Shown here: one piece after another, positions 51,146 through 59,036 of the stretch
Position numbering within the stretch: position 1 is the first letter of the stretch
How the letters are laid out: each line of letters starts with the position of its first letter
From: Prochlorococcus marinus str. MIT 1214
Lineage (GTDB): Bacteria > Cyanobacteriota > Cyanobacteriia > PCC-6307 > Cyanobiaceae
Length of the DNA stretch: 64,000 bases
Reading direction: 5' to 3'
Assembly: GCF_027359355.1 (NCBI RefSeq)
Contig: NZ_CP114777.1
Coordinates: 992,001-1,056,000 of the forward strand
Program-made: the position numbers and the translations under genes
The notes under the pieces: model-generated
What the model saw: the letters and a program-made list of their open reading frames with translations, nothing else
Told to the model about the DNA's origin: nothing
Databases searched by the model: none

Positions 51146-52069
51146 ATGAAATCTCAATGGCATGGAACTTGTGATCTAAGGCTTTTCAAGAGCTCAAGTT
51201 CTAACAATAAAGATATTGTCAAAACAATTCATCAAGCGAAATGTACTGCTCCATTAAAAGTAATGAGAGTATTCAATAATAAAAAAGATGGGAGATGTGA
51301 AATACCAATTCTCCATAGTGCGGGAGGAATTGTTGGAGGTGATCAACTAACAATAAATGTAAACGCCGAAGAAGATAGCATTGCTATATGTTCTTCGGTA
51401 GCAGCTCAAAAAGTTTATGGAAGTAGAGGCAGATCAAAAGTAAATCCGCAAGGGAGCTGGGCAAATCAAAAATGTTTTTTTCAAATTAAACAAAATTCTG
51501 ACTTTGAGTGGATGCCTCAAGAATTAATTGTTTATCAGGGAGGTCTTTTTGAACAAAATATGACTGTTAATCTTGATCCGTCATCAAGCTTTTTATGTGT
51601 TGATTTGGTTCGTTTGGGACGAACTGCTGCAGAGGAACAGCTTGGTAGTGGAGTATGGAGATCATCTTTGGAAATCTTTAGGGATAATAATCAAGGAAAA
51701 CATTATGAATTTAGTGATCGCTTAGAACTATCTGGAGAAGCTCTAAAATCCATTCATGGCTTAGAACAGAAACCAGTATTTGGATCTTTAACTTGGATAA
51801 CACCTAAAAAAATAATGCAAAAAGATTTGTCTGATTTGCTAGTCGAATGCCGACAACAAAGAGCTGGACTTGAGGGATTTATGACTTGTAGTCTTCTTGA
51901 AAATGGCATATCAGCAAGATACACTGGATCATCAACACAATCAGCTCGATTTTGGTTTTATAGAATTTGGAGTCTTACTAGAGTTTTAAGAAAATTAAGC
52001 ATGCCTGAATACATGAGAATTTGGCCGATGCAAGAAAATCCATCAAGAGATATAAAATGTCCATTGTGA
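51146..52069 (+). CDS. ureD: Urease accessory protein UreD
   Basis: A 307-residue scaffold that binds apo-urease and lets UreF and UreG load nickel. Family marks are PLKVMRVFNNKKDGRCEIPI, LHSAGGIVGGDQLTINVNAE and FEWMPQELIVYQGGLFEQNM, then VDLVRLGRTAAEEQLGSGVW. It is the first gene of the plus-strand ureDABC run and lies 102 bases from the divergent ureE. A degenerate NtcA-like TAG-N8-TAC (51073-51086) in that gap is only weakly suggestive. Confidence 0.94.
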   Translation: MKSQWHGTCDLRLFKSSSSNNKDIVKTIHQAKCTAPLKVMRVFNNKKDGRCEIPILHSAGGIVGGDQLTINVNAEEDSIAICSSVAAQKVYGSRGRSKVNPQGSWANQKCFFQIKQNSDFEWMPQELIVYQGGLFEQNMTVNLDPSSSFLCVDLVRLGRTAAEEQLGSGVWRSSLEIFRDNNQGKHYEFSDRLELSGEALKSIHGLEQKPVFGSLTWITPKKIMQKDLSDLLVECRQQRAGLEGFMTCSLLENGISARYTGSSTQSARFWFYRIWSLTRVLRKLSMPEYMRIWPMQENPSRDIKCPL

Positions 52070-52118
52070 ACTTTTAAGCATTTTTTTGCTAGTAAAATCA
52101 GGTTCTAATTATTAAACA

Positions 52119-52421
52119 ATGTACTTAAGCCCTCAAGAAAAAGACAAATTACTGGTAGTCACTGCTGCTCTTTTGGCAGAGCGAAGATTAAATAGAGGTT
52201 TGAAATTAAATCATCCTGAAGCCGTCGCTTGGCTTAGCTTTCAAGTACTTGAAGGTGCCAGAGATGGGAAGAGTGTCTCAACCTTAATGAACGAGGGAAC
52301 CACATGGTTAACAAAAGAACAAGTCATGGAAGGCGTGCCAGAGCTCATCCAAGAAGTTCAAATAGAAGCTGTTTTTCCAGATGGAACGAAGCTAGTAACA
52401 CTTCACAATCCAATTAGCTAA
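52119..52421 (+). CDS. ureA: Urease gamma subunit
   Basis: A 100-residue structural subunit. [52 protein letters not shown] and [20 protein letters not shown] followed by VTLHNPI are all diagnostic. It assembles with UreB and UreC into the cytoplasmic enzyme that splits urea to ammonia and carbamate. It starts 50 bases after ureD. Confidence 0.97.
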   Translation: MYLSPQEKDKLLVVTAALLAERRLNRGLKLNHPEAVAWLSFQVLEGARDGKSVSTLMNEGTTWLTKEQVMEGVPELIQEVQIEAVFPDGTKLVTLHNPIS

Positions 52422-52429
52422 CTACAATT

Positions 52430-52750
52430 ATGTCCTATTTAATTCCTGGAGAACTTATTCCCGAAGATGGTTTTATTGAACTAAACAAAGGAAGAGAAAC
52501 CACAACTCTAAAAGTCGCTAACACCTCTGATCGACCTATACAAATTGGCTCTCATTATCATTTCTTTGAGTCCAATAAAGGTCTAGAATTTGATCGCAAA
52601 AAATCTCTCGGGAAAAGGTTAGACATCCCAGCCGGTACTGCTATCAGATTTGAGCCAGGTGACCAAAGAGAAGTTAATCTTGTTCCTTATGCTGGAGACC
52701 GTAAAATTTTTGGGTTCAACGGACTTATAAACAATTCACTTCAACAATAA
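52430..52750 (+). CDS. ureB: Urease beta subunit
   Basis: A 106-residue structural subunit: [20 protein letters not shown], the central [20 protein letters not shown] with [20 protein letters not shown], then [20 protein letters not shown]. It lies eight bases after ureA and one base before ureC, which keeps the fixed ureABC order. Confidence 0.97.
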   Translation: MSYLIPGELIPEDGFIELNKGRETTTLKVANTSDRPIQIGSHYHFFESNKGLEFDRKKSLGKRLDIPAGTAIRFEPGDQREVNLVPYAGDRKIFGFNGLINNSLQQ

Positions 52751-52751
52751 A

Positions 52752-54461
52752 ATGCCTTTCAAAATTTCTCGCCAAGCCTATGCAGAGACTTATGGTCCGA
52801 CAAAAGGGGATCGCATTAGACTTGCAGATACGGACTTAATACTCGAAGTTGAACAGGATCATACTCACTATGGAGACGAAGTTAAATTCGGTGGAGGAAA
52901 AGTTATTCGTGATGGGATGGGACAATCACAACAAAGTAGAGACAATGGGGTAGTAGATACAGTTATCACAAATGCGCTAATTTTGGATTGGTGGGGAATT
53001 GTTAAAGCTGATATTGGCATCAAAGACGGAAAAATCTCAGGTATTGGAAAAGCTGGAAATCCGGATACTCAAGAAGGTGTCAACATTATTGTAGGCGCCA
53101 GTACAGAAGCAATCGCAGGAGAAGGAAGCATTATTACTGCAGGAGCTATTGATAGTCACATTCACTTTATCTGTCCGCAACAAATAGAAACTGCTTTAGC
53201 TAGTGGGGTTACCACAATGCTCGGAGGAGGGACAGGCCCAGCAACAGGTACTAATGCAACGACATGTACACCTGGAGCATTTCACATCTCAAGAATGCTG
53301 CAATCTGCAGAGGGATTTCCTGTTAATTTGGGATTCTTTGGAAAAGGCAATGCAACTAACAAAGCAGCATTAGAAGAACAAGTAAGAGCAGGTGCTTGTG
53401 GGTTAAAACTGCATGAAGACTGGGGAACAACACCGGCCTGTATTGATTCCTGCCTAAGTGTTGCAGATCAACTAGACGTACAAGTTTGTATTCATACAGA
53501 TACCCTAAATGAAGCTGGTTTTGTTGAAGATACAATTAAGGCAATAAGAGGGAGAACAATTCATACCTTCCATACAGAAGGAGCTGGAGGTGGTCACGCT
53601 CCCGACATTATCAAAATTTGTGGAGAATCAAATGTGATTCCCAGCAGTACAAATCCAACTAGGCCTTTCACTCTAAATACTCTTGAAGAGCATTTAGACA
53701 TGTTGATGGTTTGTCATCATTTAGATCCCAAAATTCCAGAGGATGTTGCATTTGCTGAGTCAAGAATACGTCGTGAAACTATTGCTGCTGAGGACATACT
53801 CCACGACTTAGGAGCCTTTTCTATTATTGCTAGTGACTCCCAGGCTATGGGTAGAGTTGGGGAGGTGATTAGCCGGACTTTTCAAACTGCTCATAAAATG
53901 AAAGTTCAAAGAGGAGCCTTACCTGAGGATAATCAAAGGAATGATAATCATCGTCTGAAAAGATATATCTCAAAGGTCACTATTAATCCTGCGATAGCTC
54001 ATGGAATCAGTGCTCATGTTGGTTCGGTAGAAGTTGGAAAACTAGCAGACTTAGTACTTTGGAAGCCAGGTTTTTTTGGAATTAAACCTGACTTAGTAGT
54101 CAAAGGAGGATGTATCGCATGGGCTCAAATGGGAGATGCAAATGCCTCAATTCCTACTCCACAACCAGTTCATGGTCGTCCAATGTTTTCTTCCTTTGGA
54201 AAGGCAATAAATCCTACATGTCTGACTTTCTTAAGCGAGAGTGCAATAGACGCTGGTGTCCCTGAACGACTCAAATTGGAACGTTCTTATGCTCCCGTTA
54301 AAGACACAAGAAAAATATCTAAACAATCAATGAAACTTAATGATGCAAGACCAAAAATCGAAGTAGACCCCCAAACATATGAAGTTTTTGCAAACGGAGA
54401 GCTATTGACTTGTGAACCTGCTGAATCACTACCACTTGCACAAAGATATCTATTACTTTAG
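52752..54461 (+). CDS. ureC: Urease alpha subunit (catalytic)
   Basis: A 569-residue catalytic subunit with a two-nickel site. The ligands are His136 and His138 (DSHIHF), the carbamylated Lys219 and His221 (GLKLHEDW), followed by [26 protein letters not shown] and [13 protein letters not shown], whose Asp completes the site. MVCHHLD holds the mobile-flap Cys and His. Length and all motifs are intact, so the enzyme should be active. It is the final gene of ureDABC; no strong terminator is obvious before the DUF1830 gene on the other strand. Confidence 0.98.
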   Translation: MPFKISRQAYAETYGPTKGDRIRLADTDLILEVEQDHTHYGDEVKFGGGKVIRDGMGQSQQSRDNGVVDTVITNALILDWWGIVKADIGIKDGKISGIGKAGNPDTQEGVNIIVGASTEAIAGEGSIITAGAIDSHIHFICPQQIETALASGVTTMLGGGTGPATGTNATTCTPGAFHISRMLQSAEGFPVNLGFFGKGNATNKAALEEQVRAGACGLKLHEDWGTTPACIDSCLSVADQLDVQVCIHTDTLNEAGFVEDTIKAIRGRTIHTFHTEGAGGGHAPDIIKICGESNVIPSSTNPTRPFTLNTLEEHLDMLMVCHHLDPKIPEDVAFAESRIRRETIAAEDILHDLGAFSIIASDSQAMGRVGEVISRTFQTAHKMKVQRGALPEDNQRNDNHRLKRYISKVTINPAIAHGISAHVGSVEVGKLADLVLWKPGFFGIKPDLVVKGGCIAWAQMGDANASIPTPQPVHGRPMFSSFGKAINPTCLTFLSESAIDAGVPERLKLERSYAPVKDTRKISKQSMKLNDARPKIEVDPQTYEVFANGELLTCEPAESLPLAQRYLLL

Positions 54462-54484
54462 TTGATATTAAATTTCAAAAAATC

Positions 54485-54712
54485 TTAGGCTACGAGTGAG
54501 TCTTCTTTATTAAAAGCCGTTACTCGGAGTCGTTGTTCTAAATTTGGTCCATATGACTCTATTCCCCAAATTTCCAATTGCGAACCTTCTGGTGCCACAG
54601 ACGAGAATACTTCTTGAGGAAAAATAGCTCGTTCTAAAAAAAATCTATCCGGTCCAATGCATTTCAATATGACCATGCTAGAAGTGATGTTTCTATAAGA
54701 GAAATCGACCAT
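54485..54712 (-). CDS. DUF1830 family protein
   Basis: A 75-residue cyanobacterial protein from ATG 54712 (TTG 54721 would add three). It follows the DUF1830 pattern: FSYRNITSSMVILKCIGPDR, then FFLERAIFPQEVFSSVAPEG and SQLEIWG. Function is unknown. It has no membrane segment and is predicted mostly beta. It is convergent with ureC, 23 bases away. Confidence 0.82.
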   Translation of the reverse strand: MVDFSYRNITSSMVILKCIGPDRFFLERAIFPQEVFSSVAPEGSQLEIWGIESYGPNLEQRLRVTAFNKEDSLVA

Positions 54713-54868
54713 AACCCACAATTATTTGTTGAAATTAAAACAAATAAATAAAAAAGTATTTGTAATTTTTTATACAAAAGATATTAATAAAAAAATAAAA
54801 TTTTTATTAATATGTCCAAATCGAACGCCCCCTTTAAGACCAATTAGTTATAAAAAATGTAAAAATTC

Positions 54869-55048
54869 ATGATCTCTACAGCAACACGAATAAGAATAAA
54901 AAATATACTAAATCGACTAGAAAGCAATCAATTAGTCACACTAGAAGAAAGAATTTTCCTCAATAAATTATCCAATGTTTCTCCCTTGATATCGGAATGG
55001 GTTGCTTCTGCATTAGGGGCAGAGGCTAGTTCTATAGACAATGAATAG
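54869..55048 (+). CDS. Small hypothetical protein, 59 residues
   Basis: A 59-residue frame, MISTATRIRIKNILNRLESN then QLVTLEERIFLNKLSNVSPL and ISEWVASALGA. The LVTLEERIFLNK block resembles a small helical family I associate with picocyanobacteria (N-terminal helix, then VTLEERxxLxK, then a Trp-containing helix), but I cannot name it. The frame is flanked by very AT-rich non-coding DNA. The region from 55049 to the porin at 55277 shows no other gene. Confidence 0.6.
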   Translation: MISTATRIRIKNILNRLESNQLVTLEERIFLNKLSNVSPLISEWVASALGAEASSIDNE

Positions 55049-55276
55049 TTATTAAAATCATAAAACTCAATTTCCAATGAGATAATTAAAAATCAATCAA
55101 AGCTATCCTTAATCAAAGAATATTTAAACAAGGAAAATTTACTCAAAATAATAACTGGGAATAATTCCAGGATGTATCCAAACATACAAAATAATTTCTA
55201 ATAATGTAACAACTAATACGTCGAATCTATTTACCAAATATAAGAATAAAGTGCTCTAAATTTGTGTGAGGACACA

Positions 55277-56287
55277 ATGAAGTTTTTTCAGCGTTTGCTG
55301 GTAGCTCCTGCTGCATTGGGCCTAATGGCTCCAGTTGCAGTTAATGCAGATACTGCATTTTCATCAACCACATCTCTTTCTGGTGGTGCTGTTTTTACTA
55401 TCGGTTCTGTTGCCGATGGAGGAACAACTGATACGGAAGAAGAACTCTATATGCAATATGGATATGGACTTGACGTAACTTCCAGTTTTACTGGTGAAGA
55501 CATGCTCTACATGGGTATGGAAACTGGTAATGCTAGTGGACCATTAGCAAGCATGGATAGCTCAGTTGGTGGCACTGGTGCTATTACATTGCATTCTTTA
55601 TATTATGCTTTCCCTGTTGGCGATCTTTCAGTAACTGCTGGTCCTTTGGTTGATCAGGATGATGTTGTTGCTGCAACAACATCTGCTTATTCAGATGCTT
55701 TCAGACTAGGCAGCATGCCTTATTCTTTGGCTGGTAACGAAACTGGGCCTGGAGTTGGTGTTGCTTACTCTAACGACAATGGCGTAGTTGCTTCTGTTAG
55801 CTTCGTTTCTGTTGGTGGTGCTGATTCCACAGTAGGTATCGGAGCTGATGATGGTGATGATGTTTCAACTTTCACTCTTGGCTATGACGGCGACGGCTTT
55901 GGTGGCGGTCTTGTAATCGCTTCTAACGACGGTGAAGGCGGAACAACTGGATACGACACATTCGGTGGTGGTATCTATTACAGTCCTGAATCAGTTCCTG
56001 CAACAATCAGCGTTGCTTACGACACAACAGATCCAGAAACAGGTGCTGATGCAACTGACTTGTTCGTTGGTGTTGACTACGAAGTAGGACCTGGAACACT
56101 AAGTGCTGCCTACAATTCGACTGATATTGATGGCAGTGATTCTGAAGATTCAACAGGATTTGAAGTTTCTTACAGCTATGGACTTAATGACTATGTATCT
56201 GTCACAGCTGGATTCTTCACTGTAGAAGATACAAGTACTGGTGATGACGACACTGGTGTAGTTGCTGAAACTTATTTCAGCTTCTAA
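55277..56287 (+). CDS. Outer-membrane porin-like protein without SLH domain
   Basis: A 336-residue protein with signal peptide FFQRLLVAPAALGLMAPVAV then NA, close to that of the porin at 30796. The mature chain alternates beta-strands and Asp/Gly/Thr-rich loops (for example GYDGDGFGGGLVIASNDGEG) and ends VVAETYFSF, with the C-terminal Phe typical of outer-membrane barrels. It lacks the S-layer homology domain found in larger cyanobacterial porins and is highly acidic. The ATG is preceded by GAGGA at good spacing. A strong terminator follows 19 bases after the stop, so it is a single-gene transcript, probably abundant. Confidence 0.85.
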   Translation: MKFFQRLLVAPAALGLMAPVAVNADTAFSSTTSLSGGAVFTIGSVADGGTTDTEEELYMQYGYGLDVTSSFTGEDMLYMGMETGNASGPLASMDSSVGGTGAITLHSLYYAFPVGDLSVTAGPLVDQDDVVAATTSAYSDAFRLGSMPYSLAGNETGPGVGVAYSNDNGVVASVSFVSVGGADSTVGIGADDGDDVSTFTLGYDGDGFGGGLVIASNDGEGGTTGYDTFGGGIYYSPESVPATISVAYDTTDPETGADATDLFVGVDYEVGPGTLSAAYNSTDIDGSDSEDSTGFEVSYSYGLNDYVSVTAGFFTVEDTSTGDDDTGVVAETYFSF

Positions 56288-56306
56288 TCCTGAAAAGTTA
56301 AGCCCT

Positions 56307-56340
56307 AAAAAAGCCTCCTGATGAAACAGGAGGCTTTTTT
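56307..56340 (+). terminator. Strong terminator after the porin gene
   Basis: GCCTCCTG pairs with CAGGAGGC around an ATGAAA loop, flanked by six A upstream and six T downstream, so the full stem is 14 pairs. It is the clearest factor-independent terminator in the window and could work in both directions. Confidence 0.9.
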
Positions 56341-56373
56341 ATAAGTGGAAAAATTATTTCAAGATATGATTTA

Positions 56374-56496
56374 TTATTTTCTTTTTAAAAAAAAATTTGA
56401 TTTGATTTGAGCTTCATAAGCATCAAGCTTATCTAATCTAATCATATCTTCATAGAGATCAGGACTACTTTTTTGATTTTCCTTTGTTTTTTTCAT
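56374..56496 (-). CDS. Possible small hypothetical protein, 40 residues
   Basis: An ATG frame of 40 residues: MKKTKENQKSSPDLYEDMIR then LDKLDAYEAQIKSNFFLKRK. It is charged and helical. An AG-rich stretch (AGAAAAAAGAA) precedes the ATG. No family is recognised. It shares the minus-strand orientation of the next two small genes and may be part of the same transcript. Confidence 0.45.
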   Translation of the reverse strand: MKKTKENQKSSPDLYEDMIRLDKLDAYEAQIKSNFFLKRK

Positions 56497-56530
56497 TTCT
56501 TTTTTCTATTTAAATGATTAATTTTTATTT

Positions 56531-56707
56531 TTATGCTGCGATATCAGACCTCAAACCCCTATCACTAATACATTTAAGCCATCTCATTTGATGAGTCATA
56601 CGATGTCCATGAGGATATAAGTAATTAAGGTTTTCATTTGAAATAACCTTTTCATTTCTATTAACTATTTCTTGTAAGTTATCAGTGCCATTTTGATTGA
56701 ATTCCAT
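56531..56707 (-). CDS. Small hypothetical protein, 58 residues
   Basis: A 58-residue frame: MEFNQNGTDNLQEIVNRNEK, then VISNENLNYLYPHGHRMTHQ and MRWLKCISDRGLRSDIAA. The YPHGHRMTHQMRWLK segment is rich in His, Arg and Met and looks like folded protein. No family is recognised. It is kept because the composition is protein-like and the gap is otherwise empty. Confidence 0.5.
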   Translation of the reverse strand: MEFNQNGTDNLQEIVNRNEKVISNENLNYLYPHGHRMTHQMRWLKCISDRGLRSDIAA

Positions 56708-56726
56708 AAGACATAATTTATATATA

Positions 56727-56816
56727 CTATTTAAAACATTTAATTCTTAGATTGATGTCCATGATGAACAAAGTGACGATTCCAAAACTAAGTAGTCCAA
56801 AGAAAATATTAACCAT
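56727..56816 (-). CDS. Possible tiny single-span membrane protein, 29 residues
   Basis: MVNIFFGLLSFGIVTLFIMD followed by INLRIKCFK forms one hydrophobic helix and a basic end. Small single-helix proteins of this size occur in photosynthetic complexes, but I cannot match this one to a known subunit. Evidence is only the frame and hydrophobic pattern. Confidence 0.3.
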   Translation of the reverse strand: MVNIFFGLLSFGIVTLFIMDINLRIKCFK

Positions 56817-56867
56817 CAAAATTACTAAACAAATTAGTTATTAATTTAAGTTAATTTCTTAATACAT

Positions 56868-56898
56868 AAAAAAAGCAGCTCATATAGCTGCTTTTTTT
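56868..56898. terminator. Bidirectional terminator
   Basis: GCAGCT pairs with AGCTGC around CATAT, flanked by seven A on one side and seven T on the other. It lies just after the end of the minus-strand gene at 56920 and can stop transcription from either side. Confidence 0.85.
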
Positions 56899-56919
56899 AA
56901 TAAAATTGATTTTTTTATC

Positions 56920-57192
56920 TTAAAAATATTTAAAAGGGAAAAAGATCTTATCAGGGCCTGCAAGCATCACTGAGGCTGCAATAAGAGCAGTAACCACTTG
57001 AACACCAATAAATTGTTTTTGAAGGTACCTATAAGAACCTGTCTCAGAAAGCTCAACTGTTGGTTCATTTTCAGGTAATCCATAATAATAAATTTGAGAA
57101 ATCTGAAAAAAGATCACTAAACCAGCAATTGCAGCTAAAGGATTAAATCCACCAAACGTGATTGTAGAGAATGGAATTGTTGAGTAAAGCAT
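56920..57192 (-). CDS. Small two-helix membrane protein of unknown function
   Basis: A 90-residue protein with two hydrophobic helices: FNPLAAIAGLVIFFQISQIY at the N-terminus and IGVQVVTALIAASVMLAGPD near the end, separated by a polar segment (PENEPTVELSETGSYRYLQK). The ends should lie on the same side of the membrane. No family is recognised. It has its own terminator at 56868 and about 85 bases of promoter region before the RRM gene on the same strand. Confidence 0.65.
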   Translation of the reverse strand: MLYSTIPFSTITFGGFNPLAAIAGLVIFFQISQIYYYGLPENEPTVELSETGSYRYLQKQFIGVQVVTALIAASVMLAGPDKIFFPFKYF

Positions 57193-57276
57193 TAAAAAGG
57201 CATCGCTCTTAACTTCTAATCATTACAGCATTAATTTTAGATAATGCTTTAATCGCTAATAGACTGAAACCTAAAA

Positions 57277-57525
57277 TTAATTGTTTTTTGGTCTAGCCTT
57301 GGTAACCCTGATAGCCCTGCCCATCCACTCAACATCTTGAAGATCATCGATTGCTTTTTGTTCTTGAGCATCGTCGCCCATGTCAACGAAAGCGAAACCT
57401 CTTTTTCTTCCAGTTTCCCTTTCTAATGGCAACTTACAATTAGTGACTTCACCATAACTGCTAAAAACACCAACAATATCTTCAACCTCAGCATCAAACG
57501 AGAGATTCCCGATGTAAATAGTCAT
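57277..57525 (-). CDS. RRM-type RNA-binding protein (Rbp)
   Basis: An 82-residue single-RRM protein like the cyanobacterial Rbp family. RNP2 is IYIGNL near the N-terminus and RNP1 is RKRGFAFVDM at about 41-50; the rest is a complete beta-alpha-beta-beta-alpha-beta fold ending AIRVTKARPKNN. No Gly-rich tail is present, so it is the short type. It binds single-stranded RNA; in other cyanobacteria such proteins respond to cold or help place mRNAs at membranes. Confidence 0.93.
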   Translation of the reverse strand: MTIYIGNLSFDAEVEDIVGVFSSYGEVTNCKLPLERETGRKRGFAFVDMGDDAQEQKAIDDLQDVEWMGRAIRVTKARPKNN

Positions 57526-57720
57526 TGGATAACGGACCTATGAAGTAATAATGAATGGTCCGAAAAGGGAAAAACCTCAATGATTTGGCTAATAAGCAAA
57601 ACTTGAAGAAAGCTATTTGGATAATTCATAAATATTCTAGATCTTTTTCCCCAAAAAAGGTCAAAACAAAAATTTGCTTTATCGTCCTGTAAAATTATCA
57701 AATAATATTTTTTTATCTTT

Positions 57721-57897
57721 TTGACTCAAGTAACTGTTGGAGAAAACGAAGGCATTGAATCAGCACTTCGCCGTTTTAAGCGTCAAGTTTCCAAAGCTGG
57801 CATCTTTGGAGAATTAAAGCGCCTGCGTCATCATGAAACTCCTGTTGAAAAATATAAGAGAAAATTACAACAAAGACGCAGAAGCAGAAGAAGGTAA
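57721..57897 (+). CDS. rpsU: 30S ribosomal protein S21
   Basis: A 58-residue, very basic ribosomal protein: [20 protein letters not shown] then [20 protein letters not shown], ending in an Arg-rich tail QQRRRSRRR. These match S21, which binds near the 3' end of 16S rRNA. It starts with TTG at 57721, with no nearby ATG in frame. It lies divergent from the RRM gene, a pairing that may matter because both deal with RNA. Confidence 0.93.
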   Translation: MTQVTVGENEGIESALRRFKRQVSKAGIFGELKRLRHHETPVEKYKRKLQQRRRSRRR

Positions 57898-57955
57898 TTT
57901 AACCAGTGAAAAACTGAAGAAATTAAAATTTTAATACTCTTTTTTACCTTGTTTA

Positions 57956-58180
57956 ATGGAAAAAGAAAACTGCTGGGTTTGGTTCAAAAGATCAGTGAAA
58001 GAAAGAGGTATATGGAAGGGAGGGTTTACATACAAAAAAGATGGGAATCCTGGTGTTCTGATTCAAAACCCAGGATATATTCAATGTCGGGTCCCTGAAT
58101 GGCGAATAAGCACGAAAGAACCATTAGACAAGTACAAGGGGCCGAAAATACCCGAAAACTCTCCTTGGAAATTTATATAA
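57956..58180 (+). CDS. Small hypothetical protein, 74 residues
   Basis: A 74-residue basic protein: MEKENCWVWFKRSVKERGIW followed by KGGFTYKKDGNPGVLIQNPG and YIQCRVPEWRISTKEPLD. It is rich in Trp, Gly and Lys, with alternating strands, and has no membrane segment. I do not recognise a family. It is 58 bases after rpsU on the same strand and may be read with it. Confidence 0.65.
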   Translation: MEKENCWVWFKRSVKERGIWKGGFTYKKDGNPGVLIQNPGYIQCRVPEWRISTKEPLDKYKGPKIPENSPWKFI

Positions 58181-58229
58181 AGTTATCAAGCTTTGTTGAA
58201 CCATGTTTTGACTTTTAATTACTAAATTT

Positions 58230-58748
58230 CTAATTCACATTCACACGAAACAAAGGAGCTAAATATTTAACCACAGCAGGAGTAATTAATAAAACAGATA
58301 TCAATCTAAATGCATGAATTGCCGCCACTGCAGCTCCTACTCCAAGCTCTGCTCCTACTAAGCTCATACCAAGAGTTCCCCCTGGAGCAGAGCCTAACAA
58401 GGCTATCAAAGGATCAATTCCAAATAAACGAACTACTAGAAACCCAAGAAAGAGACCTGTGAAAATCAAAGTGATCGTGATTAAAATTGCCGGCTTCCAA
58501 AGCGATTGCAGCTCTGAAATAGTATCTCGATTAATACCCGTGCCAATAACAGTCCCAACACCAATTCCAAGCAAAGTTTTGGTTCCCATAGGCCAATGAG
58601 CAGGTTCAAATTGCCCACTTATGCTTAAGCATCCAGCAGCCAAAATAGAACCTAGAAGAGGAGCAGCCGGAATACCACTAAGCAGCATCAAACTTCCCAG
58701 AGCAGCACCACTGAGGATGTATATGATCAAAGTCATTGGAGGATTCAT
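58230..58748 (-). CDS. AbrB-family membrane protein (half-length, formerly ammonia-monooxygenase-like)
   Basis: A 172-residue membrane protein with about five helices, matching half of the AbrB-duplication family (PF05145, COG3180). SGAALGSLMLLSGIPAAPLL, KTLLGIGVGTVIGTGI, LLGSAPGGTLGMSLVGAELG and AIHAFRLISVLLITP are typical; the APGG motif is conserved. Full-length members have two such halves (about 350 residues). This one has only one, which is the usual form in picocyanobacteria or a reduced form that would act as a dimer. The function is unproven despite old annotations. Confidence 0.75.
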   Translation of the reverse strand: MNPPMTLIIYILSGAALGSLMLLSGIPAAPLLGSILAAGCLSISGQFEPAHWPMGTKTLLGIGVGTVIGTGINRDTISELQSLWKPAILITITLIFTGLFLGFLVVRLFGIDPLIALLGSAPGGTLGMSLVGAELGVGAAVAAIHAFRLISVLLITPAVVKYLAPLFRVNVN

Positions 58749-59036
58749 AATCCAATAATCAAATCTATACAGTTAGTCTGATCTATTTTGTGTTTTTTAA
58801 ATCAATTGATCAAAATCAATTAAAAAAAGAAAAACAACTTTGCCTTTGAATTTAATTATTATCTTAATGCTTGCAGAATAGTAGCAAAACCATCTCTGCA
58901 ACTAAGTTTTAGCCAAGTCTGAGATGAAATTGTATCTTCTTCCCTTTTACTATTAATCTAATTTTCGATCAAAAAGGTCAACAAATTGTTAGTGTTTATC
59001 TCTCAATGATGATTTTTGTTATCAACAGATGTCCTG
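58749..59036. other. Intergenic region with a possible gene remnant
   Basis: Within these 288 bases the minus strand reads SSQTWLKLSCRDGFATILQA then LR and stop (ending at 58864), a protein-like stretch of about 33 codons that has no ATG, GTG or TTG start after an in-frame TAG. It could be a remnant or a tiny gene with a rare start. The rest, including the 59037 promoter region, shows nothing recognisable. Confidence 0.35.
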
